NCBI RefSeq assembly: GCF_008831285.2
Contig: NC_045147.1
Coordinates: 23,088,981 to 23,152,980 of the forward strand
Length of the DNA stretch: 64,000 bases
From: Nymphaea colorata
Taxonomy: Eukaryota > Streptophyta > Magnoliopsida > Nymphaeales > Nymphaeaceae
Reading direction: 5' to 3'
Below the pieces are notes generated by a model. The model was not told the origin of the DNA. It ran no database searches and saw only the letters and a program-made list of their open reading frames with translations. Positions 34,361 through 46,450 of this stretch are shown here, in pieces. Every line of letters begins with the position of its first letter. The first letter of the stretch is position 1. A program made the position numbers and the translations under genes.

Positions 34361-36993
34361 CCTATCGGCATCTTTCGGGGAGGACGGTGAGGGGCGACCT
34401 TACATTCATTTTACTCATGCAAGGAGGGGAGGGGATGGCAGATGAGATGATGGTTCGGACACGAGTACGGAACGATGTGATCTTCCCTCTACACTTTTCC
34501 TCCTTAATTCAAAAATTTTTATCAAAGTTTAAAAACAACAAAAACAAGTGATTTTAATATGGGTGTTATTATTATTGTTGTTGTTGTTGTTTCATTTTAA
34601 AATATGATTAATTTAAGGCTTTTAATCAATAAAATTGGACCGGGTATCATTGGCGTTCACTAAATTCATATCCTATTTGGGAACGCATGCGATGCCTGTA
34701 CGCACCTCTGCATCTCCAGAAGATTTTGGATATGGATTTCTCCGAAATGATCATGTCAGGCAGTAACTGACATGTCCATGTGAAGCAGCACATATACGTA
34801 ATCATCTTCAAATGGATTTGGTTTTGTCGGATATCAAACCGAACTCATACTTAAAAACTTGTTTTTTCCTGATCCTCCAGTGCTCAAATTTATGCTTCTT
34901 TCTTTTTTATCATTCTCCTTGCAAACAATGGAACAGGAAAATTATAGATTTGATCCCTCTAGATTAACATACTTGTAGAAACTCATTCTTTTTTATAACA
35001 TGCTTGAGATTTGAAACGTAGTTGCACTGGTTTAAACTGCCAAACTTAGTAGAAGAACGTTTTCTTCCGGAATAAATGCTTTGAAAAAGAAGACCATGTT
35101 TTTGTTCAAAGAAACATTATGTGATGTTGGGTATTGTCTCTAAATGCAACGAACAAATGCTCGATATAATTGCATCATTTCTCTCAAGACACGAAAACGG
35201 TGTTTGGGAAACATGCGTTATATGAACATATGTCTTCTCAAAACACAATTGTTGGAGTGAAGGTCGCTAAAACTTTAAGAGCTGAACTCTCCTTGAGCAG
35301 CCGGATGAACAAAGTTAGATAAAAGATTTAGGTTTATATAATCACTATATAAAGCAGCAAAGATGGTTCAGGCGACCGAATATGGATCCTGCACTTGGTA
35401 AGAGACCACTTAGTTTATGCGGGCCAGATCCAAAGTCCACCTCTTGAACTCTTCTCCTTCTTCTTCACAGGTTGCATTGACTTGTTTTACCCTCCGAAGT
35501 CTCGAACTCTTGACGTCCCATCAGTTGGCTGATATTCACAACTTTGTGTCAAGAGAGACGACCTTTTTCCGGTGGGCAGGTGAGCGAGATCACGTTGATC
35601 GAACATGCTGCACATCTTTTTCTTATAAACTATTTAATTCGTCTCCCTCTACTGATCCCAAAATTGTTAGATATTTCTGCTTCTCTGTATTTCCTTGTCA
35701 ACAAACTGCAGAGTCACAGGAGGAAGGAGAAGACGCGATATGAAATTTAATGTGGTGATGCAGACATGGGTAGATGGATGCGAAAAACCATCAATGAAGG
35801 CATTAAGCCACGGCCCCCTGGGACACGACTGGACCTAGCCAGGAAGGCCGGAGCCCAGGTGGGGTTGTGGCCCAAGGTGTATTGGACAAGGGGGGGCACG
35901 GACCCACCAAGTAGACTGCAGAGTACAAACCGGTCTCTGTCTGTGGCTGGCATGGACCAACCCATTAATGGCCGACCATGTGGTCCTCTCCATGTTTACA
36001 TGAGCTTGCGCCAGGTGCTTAATTCCAAGTCTAATCAAACCGATCAGCAAGAAGTTACTTCTTCACTTTCTATTAGCCTGCATCTGCATCTCCATAGCAA
36101 CTTCCTCGAATCTCATCTGCCTATGGAAATCATGAACCGTTTTACGAGAACAAGTCGCCGGTAAGTCAATGATGTGGGGAGAGAAGTAAAAGGTTTGGTG
36201 ACCAATCATGGAGTCCATAAATAAAGTTCTTCTTAATCATGATTTGATGGTATCCGAAAATTTCCGATTACTGGAACCAAATCATTTATGTGATATTACT
36301 GATTTCTCAGGGAGAGAGATAGCATAAACCCTAAACTTTAGTACCGTTCCTCCGGATTCAGACAGTAAAAAGCGGTGACCTTAAACCCCAGGGGAGCAAC
36401 TGCAAGAAGGTAGTAGTACCGGTACAACTGCTACTGCTAGTCTATAACCTTCTCTCGCTTTCTGTCCGCAATAAAAATCAACCACCACCAAGACTCAACC
36501 CCCGCCTCTCTGTCTCTCATCATTATCAGAGGGGTCTGACCTGAGAAGGTCACGGGGATCTCTCCTTTCCTGACCAACTTCCGGCGACCTGCTAACGCAG
36601 AATTTGGTGACTCAATGGTCCCATGTTCTTCCTCTGTCTTTTTGGGATGACGTGCAACAGATGCTCAACTTCTGTCCCCATCTACCAGGAATCCCGGTAG
36701 CTGCTCCGGCTAAAAATAATCCCTCGCTCCCGGTTTTTACATATTTCAAAACCCACAAAAAATCCTCAGGTCAGAGACTTTCCACCTACACAGGCAGACG
36801 ACGTTCTCTCCAAATCACACCGCTACCCATTTCATATCTCGACCAACAAAAGATCAGAAACCAGAATCCCATCCCTTCCTCGCTTCTTGAATCTATCCTC
36901 CCCCTCCGGAATCCTTTTTTCTCTGCAAAAAAAAGGAGAAAAGGGGGTAGCTCATCCTCCCTCCCCTCCCTTCTCTTGGCCGATTGATGAGTG
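34361..36993. other. Intergenic region between the bZIP and RING-H2 genes
   Basis: The two genes are divergently transcribed, so both promoters lie here. No exon was recognised. Frames of about 130 codons near 35766-36164 and 36604-36987 lack any domain. The last 400 bp are pyrimidine-rich and probably include the RING-H2 5' UTR. Confidence 0.55.
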
Positions 36994-37566
36994 ATGGGGA
37001 TCGGACGGCGGCTGCTCGATCCTGGTCCGACGGCGGCCAGTACGACCGACGGCAACAAGAGGCAGGCTCCCTACACAAGCGAAGCGAACTTCGACACCAA
37101 CATGGTCATCATCCTCGCGGCTCTGCTCTGCGCTCTCATCTGCGCGCTCGGCCTCAACTCCATCGTCCGGTGCGCGCTCCGCTGCGGCCGCCGGATGTCC
37201 TCGGACGCCGGCGTTGGTGGAGACAACGCCGCAGCCAGGGCCGCCGCGACGACAGGACTCAAGAAGAAGGCGCTCAAGGCGATTCCGGTGACGGAGTACT
37301 CCGAAACGACCATCCCGGCGACAGAGTGCCCCATCTGCCTGGGGGAGTTCGCCGAGGGGGAGAAGGTGCGGGTTCTACCCAAGTGCAACCACGGCTTCCA
37401 TGTACGATGCATCGACACGTGGCTCGGTTCCCATTCGTCCTGTCCAACCTGCCGGAATTCACTCCTCGCCCCTGCCGTCGCGTCCAATGCGCCAGCCCAG
37501 GACGTGCCGGAGACCGCGGACGCCGTCATCGAGCTCCGGGAGCTCCCCGCTCGGTTGGTCGGCTAA
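36994..37566 (+). CDS. ATL-family RING-H2 E3 ubiquitin ligase
   Basis: Single exon, 190 residues. One membrane segment lies near residues 37-59, followed by a basic stretch and the [11 protein letters not shown] segment, which corresponds to the GLD region of ATL proteins. The RING-H2 domain uses C112, C115, C131, H133, H136, C139, C150 and C153, with P129 before the third cysteine and W143 as in ATLs. Ligases of this family sit in cellular membranes and transfer ubiquitin from an E2 to target proteins, often in defence or stress signalling. The short C-terminal tail has no known domain. The length and lack of introns are typical. The start is the ATG at 36994; the GTG just before it is not a plausible plant start. 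The upstream ATG at 36987 opens a different frame and overlaps this start. Confidence 0.93.
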   Translation: MGIGRRLLDPGPTAASTTDGNKRQAPYTSEANFDTNMVIILAALLCALICALGLNSIVRCALRCGRRMSSDAGVGGDNAAARAAATTGLKKKALKAIPVTEYSETTIPATECPICLGEFAEGEKVRVLPKCNHGFHVRCIDTWLGSHSSCPTCRNSLLAPAVASNAPAQDVPETADAVIELRELPARLVG

Positions 37567-40500
37567 AGCTTCCCCGCTTTGGTCCGAGTTCCGACGGGCC
37601 TTTTGTGTTTTCTTCTTTCTTTTTTTTTCAATTTTTGGAAAAACGACAAAACTGTGGTACTTGAAAGTGTAGAGGATATGAGTAGTGTACAGATATATGT
37701 ATGTATTGAAGAAGGCAAGCGATTGTCTTTCTTGTTCACTTCGTCTTTGTTCATGACAGTGTTGATGTCTGCTCTCTCTCTCTCATCAATTAGCAGTAGA
37801 TCATACAGCAAAAAGGAGAAGCTTTCAGATAACAAAATCGTTGTACAGTGAAAAAGGTTTTGGATTCAAAAGGTGCCGGTGGGAGTTGGCCGTAAAAGCA
37901 GAAGATTAACACGCAGAAACGGCTTTTCAGAGAAGGTGGGTCCATTAAGAATGCCATTTAGCACCACTTACCTTGGTATCTCCTTCACATTTTCTGCCTC
38001 TATGCCGCCGTTCTCATTTCTCATCTACTCTTTTCGCCGCTGAACGACAAAGGAGGCCATGAAACACAGAGAAGAAATAGTAATTTTTTCTACTAATTCA
38101 GTATTAGTTTTTGCACAATAGACCGTGACTTCGTCTTGGTGGGTATACCAAGTATAGGTTCAAAATTTCAAATTCGAGATTCGATCAAATGGTGAGCTCC
38201 GATGCAGTAATGCTGGACTCGTAATTGAGTTTAGTTTTGAAGTAATATCCTTTTCCCTTTTCTCTGAAGTAGTTGAAGAATCGTTTTCTGTTCCGTTCAA
38301 CAAGTTTCAGAGGAGGCCTAGAAGGTGATCTCCAACCTTCGTGCTGATCTGCTAAGAACAACAGTTCCCTTTTGTTCGTCTTTTCCTTGCATTTCATGGA
38401 ATCGATGCGATCAAAATTAGTAAAATTAGCATAGGAAAGTGGTTCTTTTTTTTTTTTTGCCTTTCCTCTTTTTTGTCCTTTTTGATACCAAATGTTGGGA
38501 TCAATCAGATGCTCGAATGATAAAAAAAATCTTGGTAGTGACAGTGAGTACATCTATGGAACCCCTTTCTGTATTCTCTCTGTTCAATCAGCAGAATTTT
38601 ATTTGTCTATTATAATTTGACCTTATTGTCAGCAACTTTTGAGCTATTGATATAAGAAGCTATTGTTGATAAGAAGTTTAATTACATTTCTTGCCAAGAG
38701 AGGAAAGGGCGCTGAAGTTATAGGCGTCGTTGCCGGTTCAAGGAAGCGTCGATAAGGCCACAAACACCACCGTGTTGAGAGATTCCTAGACCAAAAGAAA
38801 AGCGATGTCAGTAGTAAATTTCCTTTACGCATGCCAACACTTCCTTGGTCCTTTTAGTTAGAAGCTTTTTCTTTCCGGCTTCCTTTGTAACCAGTTAGGA
38901 AACATCCGGATGTGTTCATCTATATCACTGATCAGCAGCATCTTCAATCTACTTTTTATTGTATTAAAATGTTGGACATGGTTTGGGACACTGGCTAGCT
39001 TGGGCTAATGGCTGATAGGCGTCTGGTCATTGGTTCGAATCCCGTGGGCTTCCACCCTTCGCAAAAGCCAGGGCAGCCATTCACCCTTCTTTGGAAGTCC
39101 CTCAACGCCATCAAGGAGCTTTCATGGGAGTTTGTGATAAACTTCATCGAGTTGCTTCTCTAAATTTACATTTTTAGCAGAACGCTAGATTTTGCAGGGA
39201 AATCATCAAAAAGTTGAGAAGAGAAACAAGTAATAAACTTGTAGGATCTAGCTATGAACCCCTTCTACTCTCTAGCCTCCCAGCTTCTCCAATTGGACCA
39301 GACCTAGTTCGCTGTGTCTAGGCCCATCTCGAGTTCAGTCCTGTTGCTTGAGCAACAAGCTGAGAGATTCTACAGGACAGACCAGGTGCAACCCTAAATA
39401 TCACCTCTATTTTAGACAAGAAAGTCTCATCATTGATACAAGATCATGATCACAAAGGAGTTGAAATTTTGACGTTGACATGATTCCCTTGTCTATATCT
39501 TGTTGTCCTGCGTATGCCTATTGTTGCATAAATGCACTCTCCCTTTTGCAGTTTTGGCATTTCCAATAAGAGGAAACATTTAAAAAGGGACCTCAATTTG
39601 CATTTTGATTCTTCAGTTTGCCTGTGTTTATGATAGATTAGTTTTCTTTATCTGCTCTTCCTGCTTGATCTCTTAGACCTTGAATATCTAGTTTCTAGAT
39701 GATGGTCTTTTACTCTCTTTTTGTGGAGATGACCACGTAAGAAGTGTAACTATCTTATTTATATTATGCCTTCTAATGGAGGCAGACTAAGAAAGGAATC
39801 GAATCCCAACCCTTGATACTGAAGCTCCACTATCCTTATATGCATTGTACTGCCTCGCCGCCAACGTACCAAAGGAATTTGTGTGGTACCATGAACAGCT
39901 GCTTCTTTATTCATACATGGACCATCTATCTTGATGCCATGTTTGGACAATGCATGGACCCCTAACAAACAAGTTCATGAACTCTGGTGCCTTTTGTAAT
40001 GGCATGGGACAGCCCTAAGAACTGCATCTCAAAGACGGATACAAGCTAGGACTCAACACGGGAGCGATGCAGTAATTCACACAACTCGAAAGAAGAAGAC
40101 AGGAGGACAGTACATCTTTAACTGCTAAACTGAACTGAGGTTCTTCTTAGGAAAAAGACTCTCCCTGAGAAGATTTTGACTGTATATTGTACTGATGATA
40201 TGAAGGTTAAAGCATAGAAGTTGTTAGTCATAACTTAGAAATTCTTTTCTAAGTTGCATGACTGAGATTTATTCTTTTTATGAAAGAGGAGGTTGTGGGG
40301 CTCATATGGTTAAGGACAGGAGATCACGGGCCCAAACTTTTTTAAATTCTGGAATCTGTAAGGCTTGCTCGTAAAAGTTGTCTTAAAAAGTTGTAGCTTC
40401 TGCTTCAAGTTAGGGTTGAGAGATTACCTAACTGCAGATACCCAACCATGAGCCTTTCTTCATCTAGATATTTGTTCTTCTTTATATATGTCTGGTAGGC

Positions 40501-42565
40501 ATGGATAATGAATTCTAGGAGTGTGCCTTAGTCAACAAAAGAGTTCCTGCGAAGCAAGCCATGATTGTGATTCCAAAGGGAATCAATCTTCAGAACTCAG
40601 AAAAAGAAAACAATTACAGGGAAAGAGTCTTTGCGCTAACATTTTTTGTTTTTTATGTTGGATTGTCAGAGACGAATCTCTTGGGCTGGCTACTCTCTGG
40701 TTGGTATAATTTTTGAAATTCCCCTTGACAAGTGGAGAATACACCAGCCTCGTCTTTATTACAGAAATGTCTCTCCCACAGATTTCGAACTAGTGATGTC
40801 CCATCAACATGGTGGTGCCTACAGGTTGCATCTATTGTTTGAGGCCATGGCGTTCTGGACTGTCTAAGTTTGTTATTCTATAAACTGATAGAAAGTTGCC
40901 AACTACAGAACTTGCATTAATGGAAGGCGTCCTTCCTTTGTTTCTGGCTACAGAAATTTCTGCAATGAAAATGAGTGCTTCTCATTCTCCCATGCTACAT
41001 GGTTTTTCTTTTAGACTATGTCTCTGTCAGTACAGATGGTTCATGGCAGATCCCTAAATTCAGAGATGAAACATAATTAGCAGCAGATCCATATTCTGTT
41101 GCGGATTCAAATCATATCCAATAAGGTAAGCTTGAATGGACGCATGAAGCACAATTGAAGAAATTTGATCTGTTAATCCACAGATTTAGAACACAGGCAT
41201 ATATGCACGGTAATACAGGGAGTGCCAACATCGTCATCGTTAGCAATAAAGTGTCAATATCAGCATGCCCAACTATTAATTTATGTACTGTTTATGTATC
41301 ACATCAGATACATATAATCCTCTGGCCTCCCAACTTTTTCTTTTTTAATGTTATTCGTTTTGTCGGTACCAATTATCAGAATCACTATTACCAACTATTA
41401 TGATCGCGTTTGCAACTTTTTTCGGCTGTTTTTCCTCTTTGGGTAGACATGTTAATGTCCAAACAAATGCAACCTAGATGTGATGATTTTCAATCTCTTG
41501 GTTGTCAGCACAGATCTGCAATAGAACTTATGCGTGGCGCCTGTTGGGGACAATACCTTCCTAAGTGCAATATTTCGTCGTGACCATGACTTTCAAAACA
41601 GGATTTGTGTTGTTGTTTCAGCAGGGATAGGAATCAGAAAACCTGTCCCTGAACTTAGCTAAAACGGATACTATCGCTTTAGCAGATGTTTTCAAAATTC
41701 ATAGTCACAAAAAAAACTTTCGACAAGGTTTTTCTTCGAGTATATAATACGGCAAGCTTGAAAAAACAAGAAAAAAAGAGAAAAATGCAGTAATTTTGTA
41801 AAAAATAAAAAATAAAAAACTCAAAATTAAGAGGAAAAATAAAACAGATGAGAAACTATTACCACCAACATCAAAAAAATAACAAGTAGATTCGAAAAAA
41901 ATAAAAAATAGAAAACGAAAATAAGTAGTTTGGCATTGAAAAAACGTAAAAAAAAATGAAAGGGGAAAAACCCAAAAAACGTGTTTTATTCGCTTTTTTT
42001 TGAGTTTTGGCGTTTTTTAAACAAACAGAGTCTTTTAAAGTTTTAAACGGCTGACTTATTTATCACGTTTTTAAAAAAAAAAAATCAATTTTTTTGCGAT
42101 GTCTTCCAAATCGATATCGTGTTTGATCGCTGTTTTAGTGTTGCAAAGTTAGAAATGCATTTTGTGTCAGGTTCGGAACTTAACCTTTTCAACTTCTTAC
42201 ATAAAAAGGTTTGTGTCTCCATATTCTGTTATCAATTTTTCTATTATGATGCAGTTCTTGCTCAGGTTATGCATTCCTTTTCAGCAGATCTTACGTAAAA
42301 TCAGGCTAAATTTGAATTTCTCTCACACAAGTCAAATCCATGTTCAGTTTATATTCTCCACATCAGGTGTCTGTTTTGCAGTTAAGTTATATCATGTTAT
42401 TGGCAAGAAAACCTTGATTCCTCGTATTAGCAGAGGCAGAAAAGACTAATTTATACCCACAAAATGCAAACTCACGTCTAGGTCTGATAAAGGGCAAAAC
42501 ATAGTGGCGCAGAGTTCAGAATGGCCGGTAGCCACAACAGCAAAAGCAGAGAGGAACCAACATCT
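37567..42565. other. Long intergenic region
   Basis: Five kilobases without a convincing coding exon. It holds the RING-H2 3' flank, a SINE-like sequence near 39.0 kb and an A/T-rich low-complexity stretch around 41.70-42.10 kb. All open frames are short and composition-driven. Confidence 0.6.
38975..39140 (+). mobile_element. tRNA-derived SINE-like sequence
   Basis: A polymerase III A-box-like TGGCTAGCTTGG (38992-39003) is followed 28 bp later by a perfect B box, GGTTCGAATCC (39032-39042). The flanking sequence does not fold into a tRNA cloverleaf by eye, and a non-tRNA body follows. This is the usual SINE head. No clear target duplication or tail was found, so the ends are approximate. Confidence 0.4.
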
Positions 42566-45461
42566 TTAGCGAGATAAATGTGCTGCCAAGCCATCGGCCA
42601 GGGAAGCTACAGTTGTTGCAGAAACTGCCCTGCTCCCTCCCAAGTACCAGGCTTTGAGCATCCCTGCCACATTTTCATTTTCCACTTGAAACTTCGCTTC
42701 CTCTTTCCCCTCGGTTGAAAACCCGATCTGCTTTTCAAAAGTATTCAACAATGTCAGTCATACATACAACAATCGATAGGACCCATTGGGGTGATTGAAA
42801 ATTCTCGTATGATGATCACTGCAATAGATAAGCAATCAAATTTGATGTTGGTCTTTTCCAGTTTATTAGTTCAATGTATCATGTTTGTTTACTGACTAGT
42901 GCTCTCTGTATGCGGATCTTAGCAATGTGATGGAACTCAAAATCCACACACTGAGAGATGCAACTTCCTTGCTTGGGATATACTTGGATTCATTCACAAA
43001 TTCCTGATTTTTTTTGGATTTTCTCGGAAAACTGAATTGATGGATAATGGCAGGTAAAATTATCTTTTGATATGCAAAACGCGACCTTAACGCGTATTTG
43101 TTTGCGTTTTGAGTACTTGCCTCTGCAGTGTTGGATGAGGAAGGGAAAAGGTAGGTGATGACTGAGTGTTTCTTGAGATATTTTCCCTGGAAAAACTCGA
43201 TAACTTTCTCCAGGGCTTCTTCTTCCTCCTCTTCATACTTGTCAATTGCTGCCAATCGATCCCTCACTGCGCTCTCCAATTGAACACCATACTGTGATCC
43301 CTTCAGCTCCTTTATAACCACGATCCTCAGAAATGTCTCCGCTTTTGCTGTAAAAGTAAGCAAACACCAGTTCAGAATCAGATTATTTAATCAAATACGT
43401 GTAGACTCGGAACTTGTATTGGAACTGATATAGCCAATAATTGCGAAATCACATTCTGGAACTGATCTATCTGGACTCCTAGAAATGCCTATACCAAGAT
43501 AAAAAATGTTGTTGTTTGGTTTCATGTCTGTCAATCATGGATGGTTCACTGGGAATCCTTTCGATACAGGAAGTAATGGCATCCACAGAACCACTGCATG
43601 TCAAGCTCTCTCACCTGCGATCAGGGCATCAAAGAAAGAGTCATCAGCGGAGAGCTCGCCACTGGATTTGCCTTTCCAAGGCTGAAGAGAAGTCACAATT
43701 TCAGCTGGATCGAGATACACTCCAATAGCATTGAACTTTATCTGCAGGAAGTGAATTTCAATGTCTGTGATGCCTGCAAGAAAGAGATTCACCCAACAAA
43801 TTGGAGTTACCATATTGACTGTGATGTAAAAGCAAGCTACAAAGCTAGTTATTACAAACTAGACTGAATGATGCTATCACTTTTTACATAGAATTATGAA
43901 GTTTTCTAACTGGAGCAGCGGAACTAATGCGCCACGTCTCATTTACCAAGATCCTGGACCTTGATTGTGCAAATATTTCCTTTCCTAAGTCAAAATTCAA
44001 TTACTATGTGTGATTCTTTTTCCCGAAATCCATTCTTGAATCCTTGTAAGAGAAGCGGTAGAAGTTTTCTCCCAAATCTAGGAGGCATATGGCAGCTTTG
44101 GATTTCTGAAGAAGAGATGTTCATGGGGATTGAACCTCGACTGCCCATCTCACAGCTACAGTCATCTCACTCATTAGTACACCGACCCTTTTTGCACAGG
44201 AATAGAGTGGGAATGGCAGATGACCAGTAACAAGGGTGTTAGTTATTGCGCGAGGACTGTGAAAAAAAAGGAGAAATATACTACCTCCTGTTCCATATAA
44301 AGAGGTCAGTGTATGATGGTATGAAAAAAGTTGCAGAGGGCGAAAATTTGAAAGAATTGTCGGACCCCCCTAAGGCCGACCTTCCTTTCTGGAAAATTTG
44401 CATCTCACAGCAGTAACACGGTGAATATCTGCTGAAATGTTTAGACACCAGTGTTTGAATTGAAGATGTACGGGCTGGTGAAATTTCAACCATCCTGTAC
44501 ACCCTGAAATGTATTTCAGGTGTATGAAACGCCCCAAAGGAAAGGAAAAAAGAGAAAAAGAGCTCAATTCAACTGGGAAATCCTTTCCAATGAATGCTTG
44601 AGGGAGTCCAAGTGAACAGTCAGTTTGGGCATTGTTATTGGAAAAGGTTTCTTACCATGCCCAAGCAATGCCAAGGGCTTGGATGTTGTGATCTCAGGAG
44701 GAAAAGGGATCTCATCTACCATGACCATCTCTGTTCCCACTGCATGAGAAAGAAAAAGGGGAAATAAATGAACATCACTATATTTGTATCTCAAGCCAAA
44801 ACATCACGATATTCCAAAGTCAGTATAATGCTGGAAAATAAATAACCTTTTAAATATATCCTACTTCTAAGATATCATAACCTATCTTTGGACAACATCA
44901 AAGGAAGAATCTCCTGCAATATTAGACACTAGTTACAGGCGTCACTGCATATACATTTGAACTTGTCTCTTATCATAGGACCCAAATTCAGAATATTGCC
45001 AGACCCTCTTTGTTTGGGCTTCTCGAAGAACAAGATCTGCTGGCACTGGCAGTGGCATCCAACTAGCGGGTTGTAATTAAAACTTTTGAAGTTGAAGAAT
45101 CTCAATCATTCAGTTCAATATTTAGTAAAGTCTGTTTTACACAGAGAGAACCTGCTTAGTGCAAGCTACCACCAACATGAAAAACTATCCATCGAATCAA
45201 CTGAGCCAAGTTCTCTTTTCCTCTTTGTACATAGTGACAGCCATTAAAGCGATCATGTATAGATAGCATACACCCACAGCTCAACAAACCATGATAGCAG
45301 AACAAAAAAACTGGAAAAAGAGCAGTATGAGTATGTTCAGCTAAGAACTTACTTGCTGGCTTGCCAAATGAAATTGTGGAACTCCGTCTGAGATGTCTGT
45401 CTAGAACTAGTGTGGAAGAGCCATGCTCATACAAAGGGGATTTATTATGGGGAACCGCCAT
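42566..45461 (-). CDS. CHIL: Chalcone-isomerase-like protein, type IV (CHIL)
   Basis: Minus-strand exons: 45461-45353 (possible extension), 44739-44656, 43773-43615, 43347-43121 and 42727-42566. The core from [15 protein letters not shown] to the stop is 210 residues, the normal CHIL length. It carries the chalcone isomerase fold segments [24 protein letters not shown], the [15 protein letters not shown] block and WYLGGSR. Type IV proteins lack chalcone isomerase activity. They bind chalcone synthase and make flavonoid production more efficient, in the cytosol. Intron 4 (42728-43120) is GC-AG with the donor GAG/GCAAGT; any GT alternative nearby breaks the frame. The core start codon is split: its A ends exon 1 and TG begins exon 2. 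Exon 1 is open in the same frame from an ATG at 45461 in good context (ACCATGGC), giving an optional 36-residue extension rich in S, R and H. Whether that extension is translated is uncertain. Confidence 0.9.
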
Positions 45462-45489
45462 GGTGGTTGGGGGTGGAGTTAAGTTGGAG

Positions 45490-45530
45490 GTAGGTTCAGT
45501 CATGAGCCTTCAGTCATGGCACAACCTACC
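45490..45530. promoter_or_regulatory. Inverted pair of AC elements at the CHIL 5' end
   Basis: AACCTACC occurs on the minus strand at 45490-45497 and on the plus strand at 45523-45530. AC elements of this type are bound by R2R3-MYB factors that control phenylpropanoid and flavonoid genes. They lie 29-70 bp upstream of the 45461 ATG, in the promoter or 5' UTR. Binding is inferred from the motif only. Confidence 0.5.
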
Positions 45531-45919
45531 CCATCTCCTTCCTTCTGGGTAGTTGTGGCACCTCGTGGTCCACCGGTTTCTCTATGAACTTTTTGACCGT
45601 TAGCTTTCATCCTTCGTTCTCACATGTAATCTTTAGCTTTGCTGCTTAAATGCCATCTTCCATCTCATGTGGCACACCTCTAAACCGCTAGCTATACCGG
45701 ACCGGAACGGATCCCTCTCATTGGCCCCTTTCTTGAAGTTAAATTCTTTTTATACTAGTTTTTAAGAAGCAATATAGAATAAGGTTTTTCCAGAAAAATC
45801 TAACTCATGAATCTTAAATCAGAATAATATCATCTATAAGATTCATGGGTCAAATTGTATTAAATATATATATATATATATATACCCAAAAGATCCAAAC
45901 CTGTACTTTGGTGGACATA

Positions 45920-46450
45920 CCTGAGTTTCCAGGTTGATATTGATCCATACCCGACTCGTTGACTGCCTCAAACCAAGCTTTCTCCTTCCTGGCCTTTAAA
46001 CGAGAAAACGCCCTTGTTGGAGATTCGTGTTCTGGGCAAGAATCGTATTGGACGCGTTGTCTCAAGCGAGGACCGCGATACGCAAAAGAGCCGTTACGCA
46101 GAACGTCGGGTCGTTGGTTAACACCTTGGTGCTTTCGCTGCGAAGGCATGTCACGAGAAATGCGGGAAACGAAGGTGGAGTCATGGGGATTGTCCATGAG
46201 TGTGAAGGCCAAGAACTTCGATTTCAAGCTCAAGTTGTCCAGATTTGTTGGTGGCCAGAGTTTTGGAGATGCCCACGATGTTCCTCCCAAAACATCTCTC
46301 CTTCAGAAGATCAGAGGGTGTCTGGCGAAGCTTAAAATGAGCGTGAAAAGAAGTGTCCGCAGAGGCATCGCGTCGCGGACTGAAGGCCGAACTCCCCCAC
46401 GAGATGTCAGCAAAACTGCGAAGGGGACTCGCTTTTGGTTGCTTAATCAG
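45920..46450. other. GC-rich island with several open frames, possible exon
   Basis: Long frames are open on both strands. On the minus strand one ends in a strong donor-like CTCAG/GTATGT near 45920, preceded by a charged peptide containing SRLKARKEKAWFEAVNESG. I recognise no domain and found no matching next exon. It lies upstream of CHIL and could be an unknown gene, a transposon piece or chance. Confidence 0.25.

Noticed and set aside
35766-36164. 132-codon plus-strand frame between the bZIP and RING-H2 genes
   Set aside because: No domain, irregular composition and no supporting splice or promoter signals.
36984-37664. 226-codon frame overlapping the RING-H2 gene
   Set aside because: It is a shifted frame of the GC-rich RING-H2 exon; the RING cysteines and membrane segment are only in the other frame.
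44274-44310. CTACCTCCTGTTCC sequence like the end of a Stowaway-type miniature element
   Set aside because: No matching inverted end or target duplication was found within the following 500 bp.
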